This document shows positions 26,151-34,551 of a stretch of 64,000 nt of DNA, piece after piece. Both the position numbers and the translations under genes were made by a program. How positions within the stretch are numbered: the stretch's first letter is position 1; the number at the start of each line of letters is the position of its first letter. The notes beneath the pieces are model-generated. The model worked only from the letters and a program-made list of their open reading frames with translations. It was not told the origin of the DNA and made no database searches. The stretch comes from an uncultured Pelagibacteraceae bacterium (GTDB lineage: Bacteria > Pseudomonadota > Alphaproteobacteria > Pelagibacterales > Pelagibacteraceae), in contig CACENW010000002.1 of the NCBI GenBank assembly GCA_902560805.1, positions 132,128 to 196,127 on the forward strand. Direction: 5' to 3'.

Positions 26151-26746
26151 CTAAAATCAGCCGAAAGTGACTTTTTGTTCTCAGCAGACAACTTAGTAGT
26201 ATGAGAATATTCTTTATGATCTATTACTATTTCAACTTTGGTTTCTTCAGAATTAAATTTAGCTATTTGATCGTCTGAAAAATTAAAATGAATAAATTGA
26301 ACTGAAGAAGCTTTCCCTTCAGCTGATGTTCTATCAACATCTTCCTCTGGTACAGCTTTTATTTTTTCATCATTAATTTTCATAAACACTGTTTCTTCTA
26401 TTCCACCTACTTTTCCTAGGAAAGCCGCACGTGATATAGGGTTATCTATTTCAAACATCAATGTGGCTGTTAATTCTTTACCATTTGGTATTAGAGGATT
26501 ATATGCTGACAACTCATCTTTAAGTTGCTCATCCCCACCCTTTTCAATATATAGCATTTCTTGAACTTGAGCCAACATTGTCTCATAACTTTCAAAGTAA
26601 AAAGTTGCGTAAGGTCCTAGAGCAATTCTTCTATTTTTTTTAAAATCAACAATACTTTTTCTTAATTGTCTTCTGTTTTTTGTATAGACATCTAATGGCA
26701 TGATATCTTGTTTTTGGATTTCTCTTTTATCTCTAGGCATAATCAT
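26147..26746 (-). CDS. DUF3501-family protein of the rubrerythrin cluster
   Basis: 199 residues, soluble, beginning MIMPRDKREIQKQDIMPLDVYTKNRRQLRK. It matches the DUF3501 family, which in alphaproteobacteria follows a rubrerythrin and a CCG-domain Fe-S oxidoreductase. Function is unknown; the constant partnership suggests a peroxide- or iron-related role. It overlaps the Fe-S oxidoreductase gene by four bases and is the last gene of the set. Either of two ATGs (first or third codon) may be the start. Confidence 0.8.
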   Translation of the reverse strand: MIMPRDKREIQKQDIMPLDVYTKNRRQLRKSIVDFKKNRRIALGPYATFYFESYETMLAQVQEMLYIEKGGDEQLKDELSAYNPLIPNGKELTATLMFEIDNPISRAAFLGKVGGIEETVFMKINDEKIKAVPEEDVDRTSAEGKASSVQFIHFNFSDDQIAKFNSEETKVEIVIDHKEYSHTTKLSAENKKSLSADFS

Positions 26747-28074
26747 AAGTTATAACTTTTTGCCATTAATTCGATAGGATGTAGTGCCTCATTATTAGAT
26801 ATATTTGTATCAACTTCTAGCTGTTTTAAATGTTTGCCAGCTAAAGGACAATCAGAGGCCATATACTTATTATTTTTATTTTTTATTTGTCTGGCTGTAG
26901 GTCTTCCGACTTTATTTGCTAAATCATGAGTTTCTTTCATTACTCCAAAAGTTCCTCCATGACCCGCACATCTTTCAACCACATCAATTTTAATGTTTGG
27001 TATCAATTTTAACATATCTCTCGCTTTATTGCCCATATTCTGTGCTCTAGCATGACAGGCGTGATGTACGGTTACTCCTCCATCAATCTCATTTAATCCT
27101 TCTTCTAATCCCTCGTTGTTTGATATATCAACTACATACTCGTCTATATCCATAACATTTGCAGATAATTTTTTAATTTTTTCATCATTTGGGAGCAACA
27201 AAGGCCATTCGAATTTTAACATCAATCCACAACTTGCTGTTAAGGTTACTACTTTATATCCTTTATCAATCCATTCGATTAAATCCTTAGAAACTTTTTT
27301 CGCTTGTTCAACAACTTTTGGTAGATCTGCTTGCTCTAGAAATGGCATTCCACAACAACCAGGATAGGCCTCCTGCACCTCTACACCATTTTTTTTCAAA
27401 ACTTTTAAAGCAGCAACACCTGTATTTTTTTTATTAAAATTTACAAAACAAGTTGAATAGATAACAACTTTTCTTTCTTTAGAAGTTGTTTCATAAGTAA
27501 TTTTATCTTTATTATTTTTAAAGAAATTTGAAAAAGTTTCGGAGTTATATTTTGGTAATTGAACCCTTTTATCTATTCCAATAATTATTTCTAAGATTTT
27601 TCTAATTAATTTATTTTTAATATTTGATGCCCAGTTAACTATTTTAGAGAACATGACACCAATTTTAGCGTTTCGGTCTATTTGGGCTAATTGTGTTGGT
27701 ACGCTTGGCAATTTACCTAATTTTTTTTGAGCTGTTCTATATCGCAGCATTAAATGTGGAAAATCTAAATCAAAATCATGAGGTGGAACATATGGGCATT
27801 TAGTCATAAAACACATATCACACAAAGTACACGCGTCAACAACAGGGGAAAATTGATCACTAGATAAGCTTTCAACATCTTCGTTTTTAGACTCATCAAT
27901 CATGTCAAACAACTTTGGAAATGAATCACAGAGATTAAAACATCTTCTGCACCCATGACAGATATCAAATACTCTTCTCATTTCAGTATCTAATTTTTCA
28001 GGATTTAGAAAATCAGGATGCTCAAAATCTATTGGATGTCTTATAGGTGCACTTAAGCTGCCTTCTTTGCTCAT
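26743..28074 (-). CDS. CCG-domain Fe-S oxidoreductase (HdrD/GlpC-like)
   Basis: 443 residues. The N-terminal pair of cluster motifs is CHGCRRCFNLC with the later Cys, and CTLCDMCFMTKCPY. Two CCG domains follow: YPGCCGMPFLE and the later CAGHGGTFG, plus HHACHARAQ. Such proteins move electrons between an unknown donor and a partner. Here the partner is probably the adjacent rubrerythrin, which lacks its own rubredoxin domain. It lies 65 bases downstream of the rubrerythrin gene, with a perfect hairpin between. Confidence 0.85.
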   Translation of the reverse strand: MSKEGSLSAPIRHPIDFEHPDFLNPEKLDTEMRRVFDICHGCRRCFNLCDSFPKLFDMIDESKNEDVESLSSDQFSPVVDACTLCDMCFMTKCPYVPPHDFDLDFPHLMLRYRTAQKKLGKLPSVPTQLAQIDRNAKIGVMFSKIVNWASNIKNKLIRKILEIIIGIDKRVQLPKYNSETFSNFFKNNKDKITYETTSKERKVVIYSTCFVNFNKKNTGVAALKVLKKNGVEVQEAYPGCCGMPFLEQADLPKVVEQAKKVSKDLIEWIDKGYKVVTLTASCGLMLKFEWPLLLPNDEKIKKLSANVMDIDEYVVDISNNEGLEEGLNEIDGGVTVHHACHARAQNMGNKARDMLKLIPNIKIDVVERCAGHGGTFGVMKETHDLANKVGRPTARQIKNKNNKYMASDCPLAGKHLKQLEVDTNISNNEALHPIELMAKSYNL

Positions 28075-28105
28075 ATAATTAAGTTATTTTAAATTTGAAT
28101 TGTTT

Positions 28106-28130
28106 TTAGTGGGCGACTAACGCCCACTAA
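28106..28130 (-). promoter_or_regulatory. Perfect hairpin between rubrerythrin and Fe-S oxidoreductase genes
   Basis: Arms TTAGTGGGCG and CGCCCACTAA (10 pairs, GC-rich core) enclose a 5-base loop. On the transcribed minus strand it is followed by AAAACAATTC rather than a T run, so it is not a classic terminator. It could protect the rubrerythrin mRNA 3' end or act as a processing site, keeping rubrerythrin more abundant than the downstream proteins. Confidence 0.7.
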
Positions 28131-28139
28131 GAAATTTGA

Positions 28140-28556
28140 TTAGCTAATAGATTCTAAAGTTTTTTGGAATTTACCAGCGTGTGATTTTTCAGCTTTAGCT
28201 AAAGTTTCAAACCAATCAGCAATTTCTTCAAAGCCTTCTTCCCTAGCTGTTTTAGCCATACCAGGGTACATATCAGTGTACTCATGAGTTTCACCTTGTA
28301 CTGCAGAAGCGAGGTTAGCTTTTGTTTCGCCAATTGGCATACCAGTTCCTGGATCACCAACTTCTTCTAGATACTCCAAATGACCATGCGCGTGACCAGT
28401 TTCACCTTCTGCTGTTGATCTAAAAACTGCAGCTACATCATTGTAACCTTCTATGTCAGCTTTTTGTGCAAAATAAAGATATCTTCTGTTTGCTTGACTT
28501 TCACCAGCAAACGCTTCTTTTAAATTTTCTTCTGTTTTACTTCCTTTTAAAGACAT
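28140..28556 (-). CDS. Rubrerythrin lacking the rubredoxin domain
   Basis: 138 residues: only the ferritin-like di-iron domain. Ligand-bearing helices are [58 protein letters not shown] and [12 protein letters not shown]. No CxxCG rubredoxin motif is present, so an outside electron donor is needed. The family reduces hydrogen peroxide. A strong ribosome-binding site (AAGGAG) and a near-consensus promoter suggest high expression; an Irr-box-like site lies just upstream of the -35 element. Confidence 0.92.
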   Translation of the reverse strand: MSLKGSKTEENLKEAFAGESQANRRYLYFAQKADIEGYNDVAAVFRSTAEGETGHAHGHLEYLEEVGDPGTGMPIGETKANLASAVQGETHEYTDMYPGMAKTAREEGFEEIADWFETLAKAEKSHAGKFQKTLESIS

Positions 28557-28583
28557 TATTTTCTCCTTTTAAATGTTATTCAC

Positions 28584-28611
28584 CATATAATGCTTTTGCA
28601 GAATATGTCAA
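28584..28611 (-). promoter_or_regulatory. Sigma-70 promoter of rubrerythrin
   Basis: On the minus strand TTGACA (28611-28606), a 16-base spacer and TATATG (28589-28584), followed by an AAGGAG ribosome-binding site and the ATG at 28556. It is among the best promoter matches in the window. Confidence 0.75.
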
Positions 28612-28614
28612 CAG

Positions 28615-28630
28615 TTTAGAATTATTATAA
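28615..28630. promoter_or_regulatory. Irr-box-like site upstream of rubrerythrin
   Basis: TTTAGAATTATTATAA on the plus strand. It matches the left half and centre of the alphaproteobacterial Irr (iron-control-element) consensus TTTAGAA-N-TTCTAAA. It lies 3 bases upstream of the rubrerythrin -35 and differs by one base from the site at 29096-29111 before the Irr-like gene. Confidence 0.6.
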
Positions 28631-28660
28631 TGTAGATTTTAAGTAATTGATTTAATGGAA

Positions 28661-29089
28661 TTATTTTTGATTTTGATTATCACTCGCAACTCTAACCAAA
28701 ACTTCAACGGAATTTATTTTTTTTCCGGTAATATTTTTTCTAATATTTATTTTGTCTATATCGCTCTCATCACAATCGATTAGCTCATTCGTATCTTCAT
28801 CAAAAAAATGATGGTGTGATGATGTGTTTGTGTCAAAATAACTTTTATGACTATCGATTGAAATTTCTTTTAAATATCCTTTTTTTTCAAATGCATGAAC
28901 TGTGTTGTAAACTGTAGCTAGAGAGATTTTTTGATTCATTTTCTCAGATATCATTTTAACCAAATCGTTAATTGTGAAATGGAAAGTTTTTTCTCTATTA
29001 AACAAAACTTCGCACATGTTTATTCTTTGCTTGGTAGGTCTGAGTCCTGCTCCTCTTAATTTTTCAATGAAATTGCAGTTTTTTGTCAT
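28661..29089 (-). CDS. irr: Irr-type Fur-family iron regulator
   Basis: 142 residues. LRGAGLRPTKQRINMCEVLF opens the winged-helix domain; the dimerisation part has the HHH heme/metal motif TSSHHHFFDEDTNELIDC and lacks the usual C-terminal zinc cysteines. Irr senses heme/iron status and controls iron storage, heme synthesis and peroxide genes. The position divergent from fabA-fabB-fabI is the usual one for irr in alphaproteobacteria. An Irr-box-like site 7 bases before its ATG suggests self-regulation. Confidence 0.85.
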   Translation of the reverse strand: MTKNCNFIEKLRGAGLRPTKQRINMCEVLFNREKTFHFTINDLVKMISEKMNQKISLATVYNTVHAFEKKGYLKEISIDSHKSYFDTNTSSHHHFFDEDTNELIDCDESDIDKINIRKNITGKKINSVEVLVRVASDNQNQK

Positions 29090-29095
29090 TGTTTT

Positions 29096-29111
29096 TTATA
29101 ATTATTCTAAA
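29096..29111. promoter_or_regulatory. Irr-box-like site between irr and fabA
   Basis: TTATAATTATTCTAAA on the plus strand (reverse TTTAGAATAATTATAA), one mismatch from the site at 28615-28630. It ends 6 bases before the irr ATG (29089) and about 70 bases upstream of fabA, so it could regulate irr and perhaps the fab operon. Confidence 0.6.
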
Positions 29112-29182
29112 GTAAGATTAAAAATTTAGTGTTTTATTATATTATAATAGGATTAAATCAAGTAATAAGGGAGCTCAAAATT

Positions 29183-29683
29183 ATGAAAAAAAACTCATAC
29201 TCCTATAATGATCTCATAACTTGTGGAAATGGTAACCTTTTTGGTCCTGGTAATGCTAAATTACCTCTTCCACCAATGCTTATGTTTGACAGAATAACAG
29301 AAATCAATGAGAATAATGGTACATTTAATAAAGGTTCATTAAAGGCTGAATTAGATATTAAAGACGATCTCTGGTTTTTTGATTGTCATTTTAAAAAAGA
29401 TCCAGTTATGCCTGGATGTTTAGGTTTAGATGCTATGTGGCAACTGGTGGGTTTTTTTCTAGGTTGGCTAGGAAATCCTGGAAAAGGAAGAGCTTTAGGT
29501 GTGGGTACCGTAAAATTTACAGGTGAAGTTTTACAGAGTGTAAAAAATGTTAGATATGAAATAGATATGAAGAAAATTATGTCTCCTGGAGGAACAACTG
29601 TTGGGCTTGCAAATGGAATTGTTCTTGCAGATAATAAAAAAATATATTCAGCAGAAAGTTTAAAAGTAGGGTTATTTAAATAA
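29183..29683 (+). CDS. fabA: 3-hydroxydecanoyl-ACP dehydratase/isomerase
   Basis: 166 residues from ATG at 29183, chosen over an earlier in-frame start (29129) because of the strong ribosome-binding site AAGGGAGC and the family-like start [11 protein letters not shown]. The catalytic His is in [28 protein letters not shown] and Asp in the same helix. FabA dehydrates and isomerises the C10 intermediate, opening the anaerobic route to unsaturated fatty acids. The stop overlaps fabB by one base (TAATG). Confidence 0.95.
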   Translation: MKKNSYSYNDLITCGNGNLFGPGNAKLPLPPMLMFDRITEINENNGTFNKGSLKAELDIKDDLWFFDCHFKKDPVMPGCLGLDAMWQLVGFFLGWLGNPGKGRALGVGTVKFTGEVLQSVKNVRYEIDMKKIMSPGGTTVGLANGIVLADNKKIYSAESLKVGLFK

Positions 29684-30894
29684 TGAGAAGAGTAGTTATT
29701 ACAGGTTTAGGAGTTGTTTCTTGTTTAGGAAATAATCAAGAAGAAGTTTATCAATCTTTATTAAATTCAAAATCAGGAATTTCTTATGCTAAAGATTATA
29801 AAGAGCATAACTTAAAAAGCCATGTTCACGGGAAACCAAATATTAAACTTGAAGATCATATCGATAGAAAAACAATTAGATTTATGGGTTCAGGCTCAGC
29901 TTACAATTATATTGCAATGAAAGAGGCTATTGAAGACTCTGGATTGGAAGAAAGTGAAGTAAGTAATTTTAAAACTGGAATTGTGATGGGTTCAGGAGGA
30001 CCTTCTATAGAAAATGTAATTTTAGCAGCAGATAAAACTAGAGCGAAGACGCCAAAATTAATGGGACCTTTTATTGTTCCAAGAACTATGGCTAGTACTG
30101 CTTCAGCAACACTTGCTGTCCCATTTAAAATTAAAGGAACTAACTACACAATGAGTTCTGCTTGTGCAACAAGTGGTCACTGTATCGGAAATTCAATGGA
30201 GTTAATCCAAATGGGAAAACAAGACATCGTTTTTGCTGGTGGTAGTGAAGAGATTCACTGGGCGATGACGGCAATGTTTGATGCTATGACTGCATTGTCC
30301 TCAAAATATAATGATACGCCTGAAACGGCCTCAAGAGCTTACGACAAAACAAGAGATGGATTTGTGATCGCTGGTGGAGCTGGAGTATTAGTGCTTGAAG
30401 AATATGATCATGCTAAAGCTAGGGGTGCTAAAATATATGCAGAATTAACTGGTTATGGAGCAACATCAGATGGATATGATATGGTAGCGCCATCAGGAGA
30501 AGGTGCTGTAAGATGTATGAAAATGGCAATGGCAACTGCTAAAAATAAAATTGATTACATTAATACTCATGGAACATCTACTCCAGTTGGAGATATAACT
30601 GAGCTTAATGCTATTAAAGAAACTTTTGGAGAAGACATTCCAAAAATAAGTTCAACAAAATCTTTATCGGGTCATCCTTTAGGGGCAGCTTCAGTGCATG
30701 AGGCCATCTATTGCTTGATAATGATGAAAAATAATTTCATTACAGGTTCAGCAAATATTACAGATATGGATGATGATGCTAAGAAATTTCCAATCGTTGC
30801 AAAAACGGAAGCTGGTGCAACTTTAAATACAGTAATGTCAAATAGTTTTGGCTTTGGTGGAACTAACGCAGCTTTAATTTTTGAAAAGGTGTAG
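29683..30894 (+). CDS. fabB: 3-oxoacyl-ACP synthase I
   Basis: 403 residues. Catalytic Cys is in [15 protein letters not shown]; the two His are in [11 protein letters not shown] and [14 protein letters not shown]; the C-terminal [15 protein letters not shown] loop is present. FabB elongates the cis-3-decenoyl chain made by FabA, fixing the level of unsaturated acyl chains. It is the middle gene of fabA-fabB-fabI. Confidence 0.95.
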   Translation: MRRVVITGLGVVSCLGNNQEEVYQSLLNSKSGISYAKDYKEHNLKSHVHGKPNIKLEDHIDRKTIRFMGSGSAYNYIAMKEAIEDSGLEESEVSNFKTGIVMGSGGPSIENVILAADKTRAKTPKLMGPFIVPRTMASTASATLAVPFKIKGTNYTMSSACATSGHCIGNSMELIQMGKQDIVFAGGSEEIHWAMTAMFDAMTALSSKYNDTPETASRAYDKTRDGFVIAGGAGVLVLEEYDHAKARGAKIYAELTGYGATSDGYDMVAPSGEGAVRCMKMAMATAKNKIDYINTHGTSTPVGDITELNAIKETFGEDIPKISSTKSLSGHPLGAASVHEAIYCLIMMKNNFITGSANITDMDDDAKKFPIVAKTEAGATLNTVMSNSFGFGGTNAALIFEKV

Positions 30895-30897
30895 TTA

Positions 30898-31683
30898 ATG
30901 AGTTTGATGAAAGGTAAAAAAGGATTAATCATGGGCGTTGCCAATGAAAGATCTATTGCTTGGGGAATTTCTCAAAAACTTGCTGAAGCTGGAGCGGAAC
31001 TAGCATTTACATATTTAGGTGACGCTCTTAAAAAAAGAGTAGTTCCTTTAGCAGAAAAATTAAATTCAAATTGTACATTTAGCTGTGACGTTGAAAAAAA
31101 AGAGGAAGTTGTAAAGTTATTTGAAGATATCAAATCCCAATGGAATGAAATTGATTTTGTAGTACATGCAGTTGCTTTCTCTGATAAATCAGAGTTATCT
31201 GGTGAATATTTAAATACTACACGAGAAAACTTTTTAAGAAGTATGTTAATTTCTTGTTTTTCATTTACTGAAGTAGCAAAAGAAGCATCTAAAGTAATGA
31301 AACAAGGTGGAAGTTTATTAACTTTAACTTACGAATCTACTAAAGCAATTCCAAATTATAACGTAATGGGTGTTTGTAAATCAGCTCTTGAGGCAAGTGT
31401 TAAATATTTAGCAAGAGATTTAGGAGCCAAAGGTATGAGGGTAAATGCTATAAGTGCTGGACCTATCAAGACATTGGCTGCCTCTGCAATTGGAGACGCT
31501 AAATTCTTATATAAATGGAACGAAGACCATTCTTTCCTTAAGAGAAATGTAGATATCCATGATGTTGGAAATTCAGCTTTATATCTATTAAGTGACCTTG
31601 CAAATGGTGTTACTGGTGAAATTCACTATGTAGATGCTGGATATAACAAGGTTGGGATGCCAGATCCTAAGAATATTTCTTAA
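30898..31683 (+). CDS. fabI: Enoyl-ACP reductase (NADH)
   Basis: 261 residues of the short-chain dehydrogenase family. NADH-binding GVANERSIAWGISQKLAEAGA, the Tyr-x6-Lys-type catalytic pair around YESTKAIPNYNVMGVCKSALEASVKYLA, and AGPIKTLAASAIGD are typical of FabI. It reduces trans-2-enoyl-ACP in each elongation cycle. It starts 4 bases after fabB; the operon ends in a convergent terminator region facing pnp. Confidence 0.95.
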   Translation: MSLMKGKKGLIMGVANERSIAWGISQKLAEAGAELAFTYLGDALKKRVVPLAEKLNSNCTFSCDVEKKEEVVKLFEDIKSQWNEIDFVVHAVAFSDKSELSGEYLNTTRENFLRSMLISCFSFTEVAKEASKVMKQGGSLLTLTYESTKAIPNYNVMGVCKSALEASVKYLARDLGAKGMRVNAISAGPIKTLAASAIGDAKFLYKWNEDHSFLKRNVDIHDVGNSALYLLSDLANGVTGEIHYVDAGYNKVGMPDPKNIS

Positions 31684-31737
31684 AATATAGTTAAATTTAG
31701 TTAAAAATATTAGGGGGGTTCTGTTGCCAAATTCCCA

Positions 31738-31772
31738 ATAAAAAACCCCCAGAACTTTCATTCCAGGGGTTT
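31738..31772 (-). terminator. Rho-independent terminator after pnp
   Basis: On the minus strand, stem AAACCCC-t-GGAA with TTC-t-GGGGGTTT around a TGAAAG loop runs into TTTTTTATT. It would end the nusA-infB-rbfA-rpsO-pnp transcript. On the plus strand a competing pairing of GGGGGGTT (31713-31720) with AACCCCC (31744-31750) could act for fabI, although it lacks a T run. Confidence 0.8.
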
Positions 31773-31791
31773 AGAATTTTAATTTAGGCTA

Positions 31792-33864
31792 TTATTCAGC
31801 AGCTTGTTTCATAGAAAGTTTAACTTTACCTCTATCGAAACCAATCACTTTAACTTTTACTTCGTCACCTTCTTTGACAACATCAGTTACTTTAGCAACT
31901 CTTTTATCTGCTAGTTCTGAAATATGAACAAGCCCATCTTGTTTTCCTAAGAAATTAACAAATGCACCAAACTCCATAATCTTCATTACTTTACCTGAAT
32001 AAATTTTATTTAGTTCAGCTTTAGCTGTGATGTCTTTAATCATTTGCATAGCAATGTTTCTTGACTCTTCATCTGGAGCAGCAACTGTTACTACGCCTTC
32101 ATCATTTACATCTACTTTTGCACCTGATTTTTCAACTATCTCTCTGATTGTTGCACCACCTTTTCCAATTACAGCTGCAATGTCTTTTTTATCAACATTA
32201 ACTTGTTCCATTTTTGGAGTATGTTTTCCAACATCAGATCTTGAAGCTGATAATGCTTTATTCATTTCTCCTAAGATATGAACTCTTCCATCTTTAGCTT
32301 GGCTCAATGCCTGCTCCATAATTTCAAAAGTAATACCAGTAATTTTGATATCCATTTGAAGAGAAGTAATTCCATCTTTAGTTCCAGCAACTTTGAAGTC
32401 CATGTCGCCAAGATGATCCTCATCCCCTAGGATGTCTGAAAGGACGCTGAAATCATCACCTTCTTTAATTAATCCCATTGCAATACCAGCAACTGGCTCT
32501 TTAATTGGTACTCCTGCATCCATTAATGCTAATGATGTTCCACAAACAGTTGCCATTGATGAAGAACCATTAGACTCTGTAATCTCTGAAACAACTCTAA
32601 AAGTATATGGAAATGCTTCTTTTGTAGGTAATGAAGAGTTAATAGCTCTCCATGCTAATTTACCATGACCAATTTCTCTTCTACCTGTTCCTATTCTACC
32701 AGTTTCTCCAACTGAAAAAGGTGGAAAGTTGTAATGAAGCATAAATCGTTCTCTTTGCAATCCATCTAAGCTTTCGATTCTTTGTTCATCATCAGATGTT
32801 CCTAAAGTTGCAACAACAATTGCTTGTGTTTCTCCTCTAGTAAATAATGCAGAACCATGAGCTCTCGGTAAAACACCTACTTCACAAGATATAGGTCTTA
32901 CGTCTGACAAACCTCTTCCGTCAATTCTATTTTTATTTTTTAGAATGTCAGTTCTAACAATTGATTTTTCAAGATTTTTTAACTGACTGTTAACATCTAG
33001 ATCGGTGTAATTTTCGTCATCATCATAAAGCTTTTTAGCTTTATCAGTGATTTCTGAAATTTGATTTGATCTATCTTGTTTATCTCTAGTTGCAAAAGCT
33101 TTTTTAAGATCTTCTGTAAAAGTTTCTTCAAGTTTTTTCTTAACTTCTGATAGATCTTTCTTTTCAACAGTCCACTCAGGTTTTCTACATTCCTTTGCAA
33201 GTTCCTCAATCATTTCGATTACCGGAACAAATCCCTCATGACCAAATTTAACTGCATTTAACATTTCTTCCTCTGTTAAACCACTTGCTTCAGACTCAAC
33301 CATTAGCACAGCATCTTTTGTACCTGCTACAACTAAATCTAGTTTTGATTTTTCTAACTCTGATTTAGATGGGTTTAAAACATATTTTCCATCTATAAAA
33401 CCAACTCTTGAAGCTCCTACAGGACCCATAAATGGCATTCCTGATATAGCTAGTGCTGCTGATGATGCAGTTATTGATAAAATATCAGGTTCATTTTCTT
33501 TATCGTATGAAATTACAGTTGGTAATAATTGAACTTCATTTTTAAATTCATCAGGAAATAAGGGTCTGATTGGTCTATCAATTAATCTAGAGATTAATGT
33601 TTCACTCTCAGTTGGTCTCGCTTCTCTTTTAAAATATCCGCCTGGAATTTTTCCAGCTGCATAATATTTTTCTTGGTAATTTACAGATAATGGAAAGTAA
33701 TCCATATCAGGATTTACTTTTTTTGCTCCTACTACTGTTGCTAATACGACTGTCTCTCCACATGTTGCGATTATTGCACCGTCTGCCTGTCTTGCTACTT
33801 TACCTGTTTCTAAACTTATCTTCTTTCCAGCTACTTCGATTTCCTTCTTATATACTTTAAACAT
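31792..33864 (-). CDS. pnp: Polyribonucleotide nucleotidyltransferase (PNPase)
   Basis: 690 residues, full length: two RNase PH domains joined by a helical linker, a KH domain ([20 protein letters not shown]) and an S1 domain ([20 protein letters not shown]). Catalytic-core motifs include [16 protein letters not shown] and [19 protein letters not shown]. It degrades RNA 3'-5' with phosphate and is a degradosome partner. It lies 57 bases after rpsO, with a purine-rich repetitive leader between, and ends the nusA-pnp block. Confidence 0.96.
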   Translation of the reverse strand: MFKVYKKEIEVAGKKISLETGKVARQADGAIIATCGETVVLATVVGAKKVNPDMDYFPLSVNYQEKYYAAGKIPGGYFKREARPTESETLISRLIDRPIRPLFPDEFKNEVQLLPTVISYDKENEPDILSITASSAALAISGMPFMGPVGASRVGFIDGKYVLNPSKSELEKSKLDLVVAGTKDAVLMVESEASGLTEEEMLNAVKFGHEGFVPVIEMIEELAKECRKPEWTVEKKDLSEVKKKLEETFTEDLKKAFATRDKQDRSNQISEITDKAKKLYDDDENYTDLDVNSQLKNLEKSIVRTDILKNKNRIDGRGLSDVRPISCEVGVLPRAHGSALFTRGETQAIVVATLGTSDDEQRIESLDGLQRERFMLHYNFPPFSVGETGRIGTGRREIGHGKLAWRAINSSLPTKEAFPYTFRVVSEITESNGSSSMATVCGTSLALMDAGVPIKEPVAGIAMGLIKEGDDFSVLSDILGDEDHLGDMDFKVAGTKDGITSLQMDIKITGITFEIMEQALSQAKDGRVHILGEMNKALSASRSDVGKHTPKMEQVNVDKKDIAAVIGKGGATIREIVEKSGAKVDVNDEGVVTVAAPDEESRNIAMQMIKDITAKAELNKIYSGKVMKIMEFGAFVNFLGKQDGLVHISELADKRVAKVTDVVKEGDEVKVKVIGFDRGKVKLSMKQAAE

Positions 33865-33866
33865 TT

Positions 33867-33907
33867 CATTTCCATTTCGTTTCGTTCGTTTCGTTCCATT
33901 CCGTTCT
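33867..33907 (-). repeat. Low-complexity ACGAA/TGGAA repeat in the pnp leader
   Basis: On the minus strand the rpsO-pnp gap is built from short units: AACGGAATGGAACGAAACGA then ACGAAACGAAATGGAAATG, nearly all A and G with regular C. It is unlike the A/T gaps elsewhere. It could slip in length or act as a cleavage or binding site for control of pnp. Confidence 0.6.
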
Positions 33908-33921
33908 ATCTATCTTGACTT

Positions 33922-34170
33922 TTATTTTCTTAAATTCAATTTTGACAGTACATTTTTGTAAGAATCCATTTTATTTTTCTTTAGGTATTCTAACAGTTTC
34001 TTTCTTCTATTTACCGCTCTCAACAATCCAACAGATGAATGTTTATCCTTTTTGAATTGCTTTATATGTTTAGAGAGAGTTTCAATTTTATCTGTTAACA
34101 AAGCGATCTGTATCTCAGAAGATCCAGTATCTTTGTCATGCATTGCTAATTCTTGTGCTTTTTTGTTCAT
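33922..34170 (-). CDS. rpsO: 30S ribosomal protein S15
   Basis: 82 residues, a little shorter than the usual 89: the first helix is trimmed (MNKKAQELAMHDKDTGSSEIQIALL). The S15 signature HIKQFKKDKHSSVGLLRAVNRRKKLLEYLKKN is intact. S15 binds 16S rRNA helices 20-22. An AGAGGC ribosome-binding site just upstream supports this start. It directly follows rbfA; the truB gene usually found between them is absent. Confidence 0.95.
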   Translation of the reverse strand: MNKKAQELAMHDKDTGSSEIQIALLTDKIETLSKHIKQFKKDKHSSVGLLRAVNRRKKLLEYLKKNKMDSYKNVLSKLNLRK

Positions 34171-34182
34171 GCCTCTTGCTTC

Positions 34183-34551
34183 CTATTTATTTGTTTGTTT
34201 TATTAAGTTTTCTATTTTTTCCGCATACTCAAAAGATTCATCTTTTCTAAAAAGTAATTTTGGTAAAAATTTCATAACCACTTTTTGTGATAAAATTTTT
34301 CTTATTAAAAATGAGTATTCCTTCAGAACATTAATTGTTTCCTCAGCATCTTTTCCTCCTAATGGAAGAACATATGCTTTAGCAATTTTTAAATCTGGAC
34401 TCATTCTAACTTCAGTAACTGTTATAGTATTTGTTTCTAAATTCGGCACTTTAGCCTCATTTCTTATGAAAATCATGCTTAAAGACTGCTTAATCATCTC
34501 TCCTACTCTAAGCTGTCTTTGTGATACTGTTTTTCCTATTCTATCAGCCAT
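34183..34551 (-). CDS. rbfA: Ribosome-binding factor A
   Basis: 122 residues with the RbfA KH-like fold: RQLRVGEMIKQSLSMIF, VTEVRMSPDLKIAKAYVLPLGG and the later FLPKLLFRKDESFEYAEKIENLI. It assists late 30S maturation and cold adaptation. The ATG overlaps the infB stop by one base. It sits 12 bases before rpsO. Confidence 0.93.
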   Translation of the reverse strand: MADRIGKTVSQRQLRVGEMIKQSLSMIFIRNEAKVPNLETNTITVTEVRMSPDLKIAKAYVLPLGGKDAEETINVLKEYSFLIRKILSQKVVMKFLPKLLFRKDESFEYAEKIENLIKQTNK

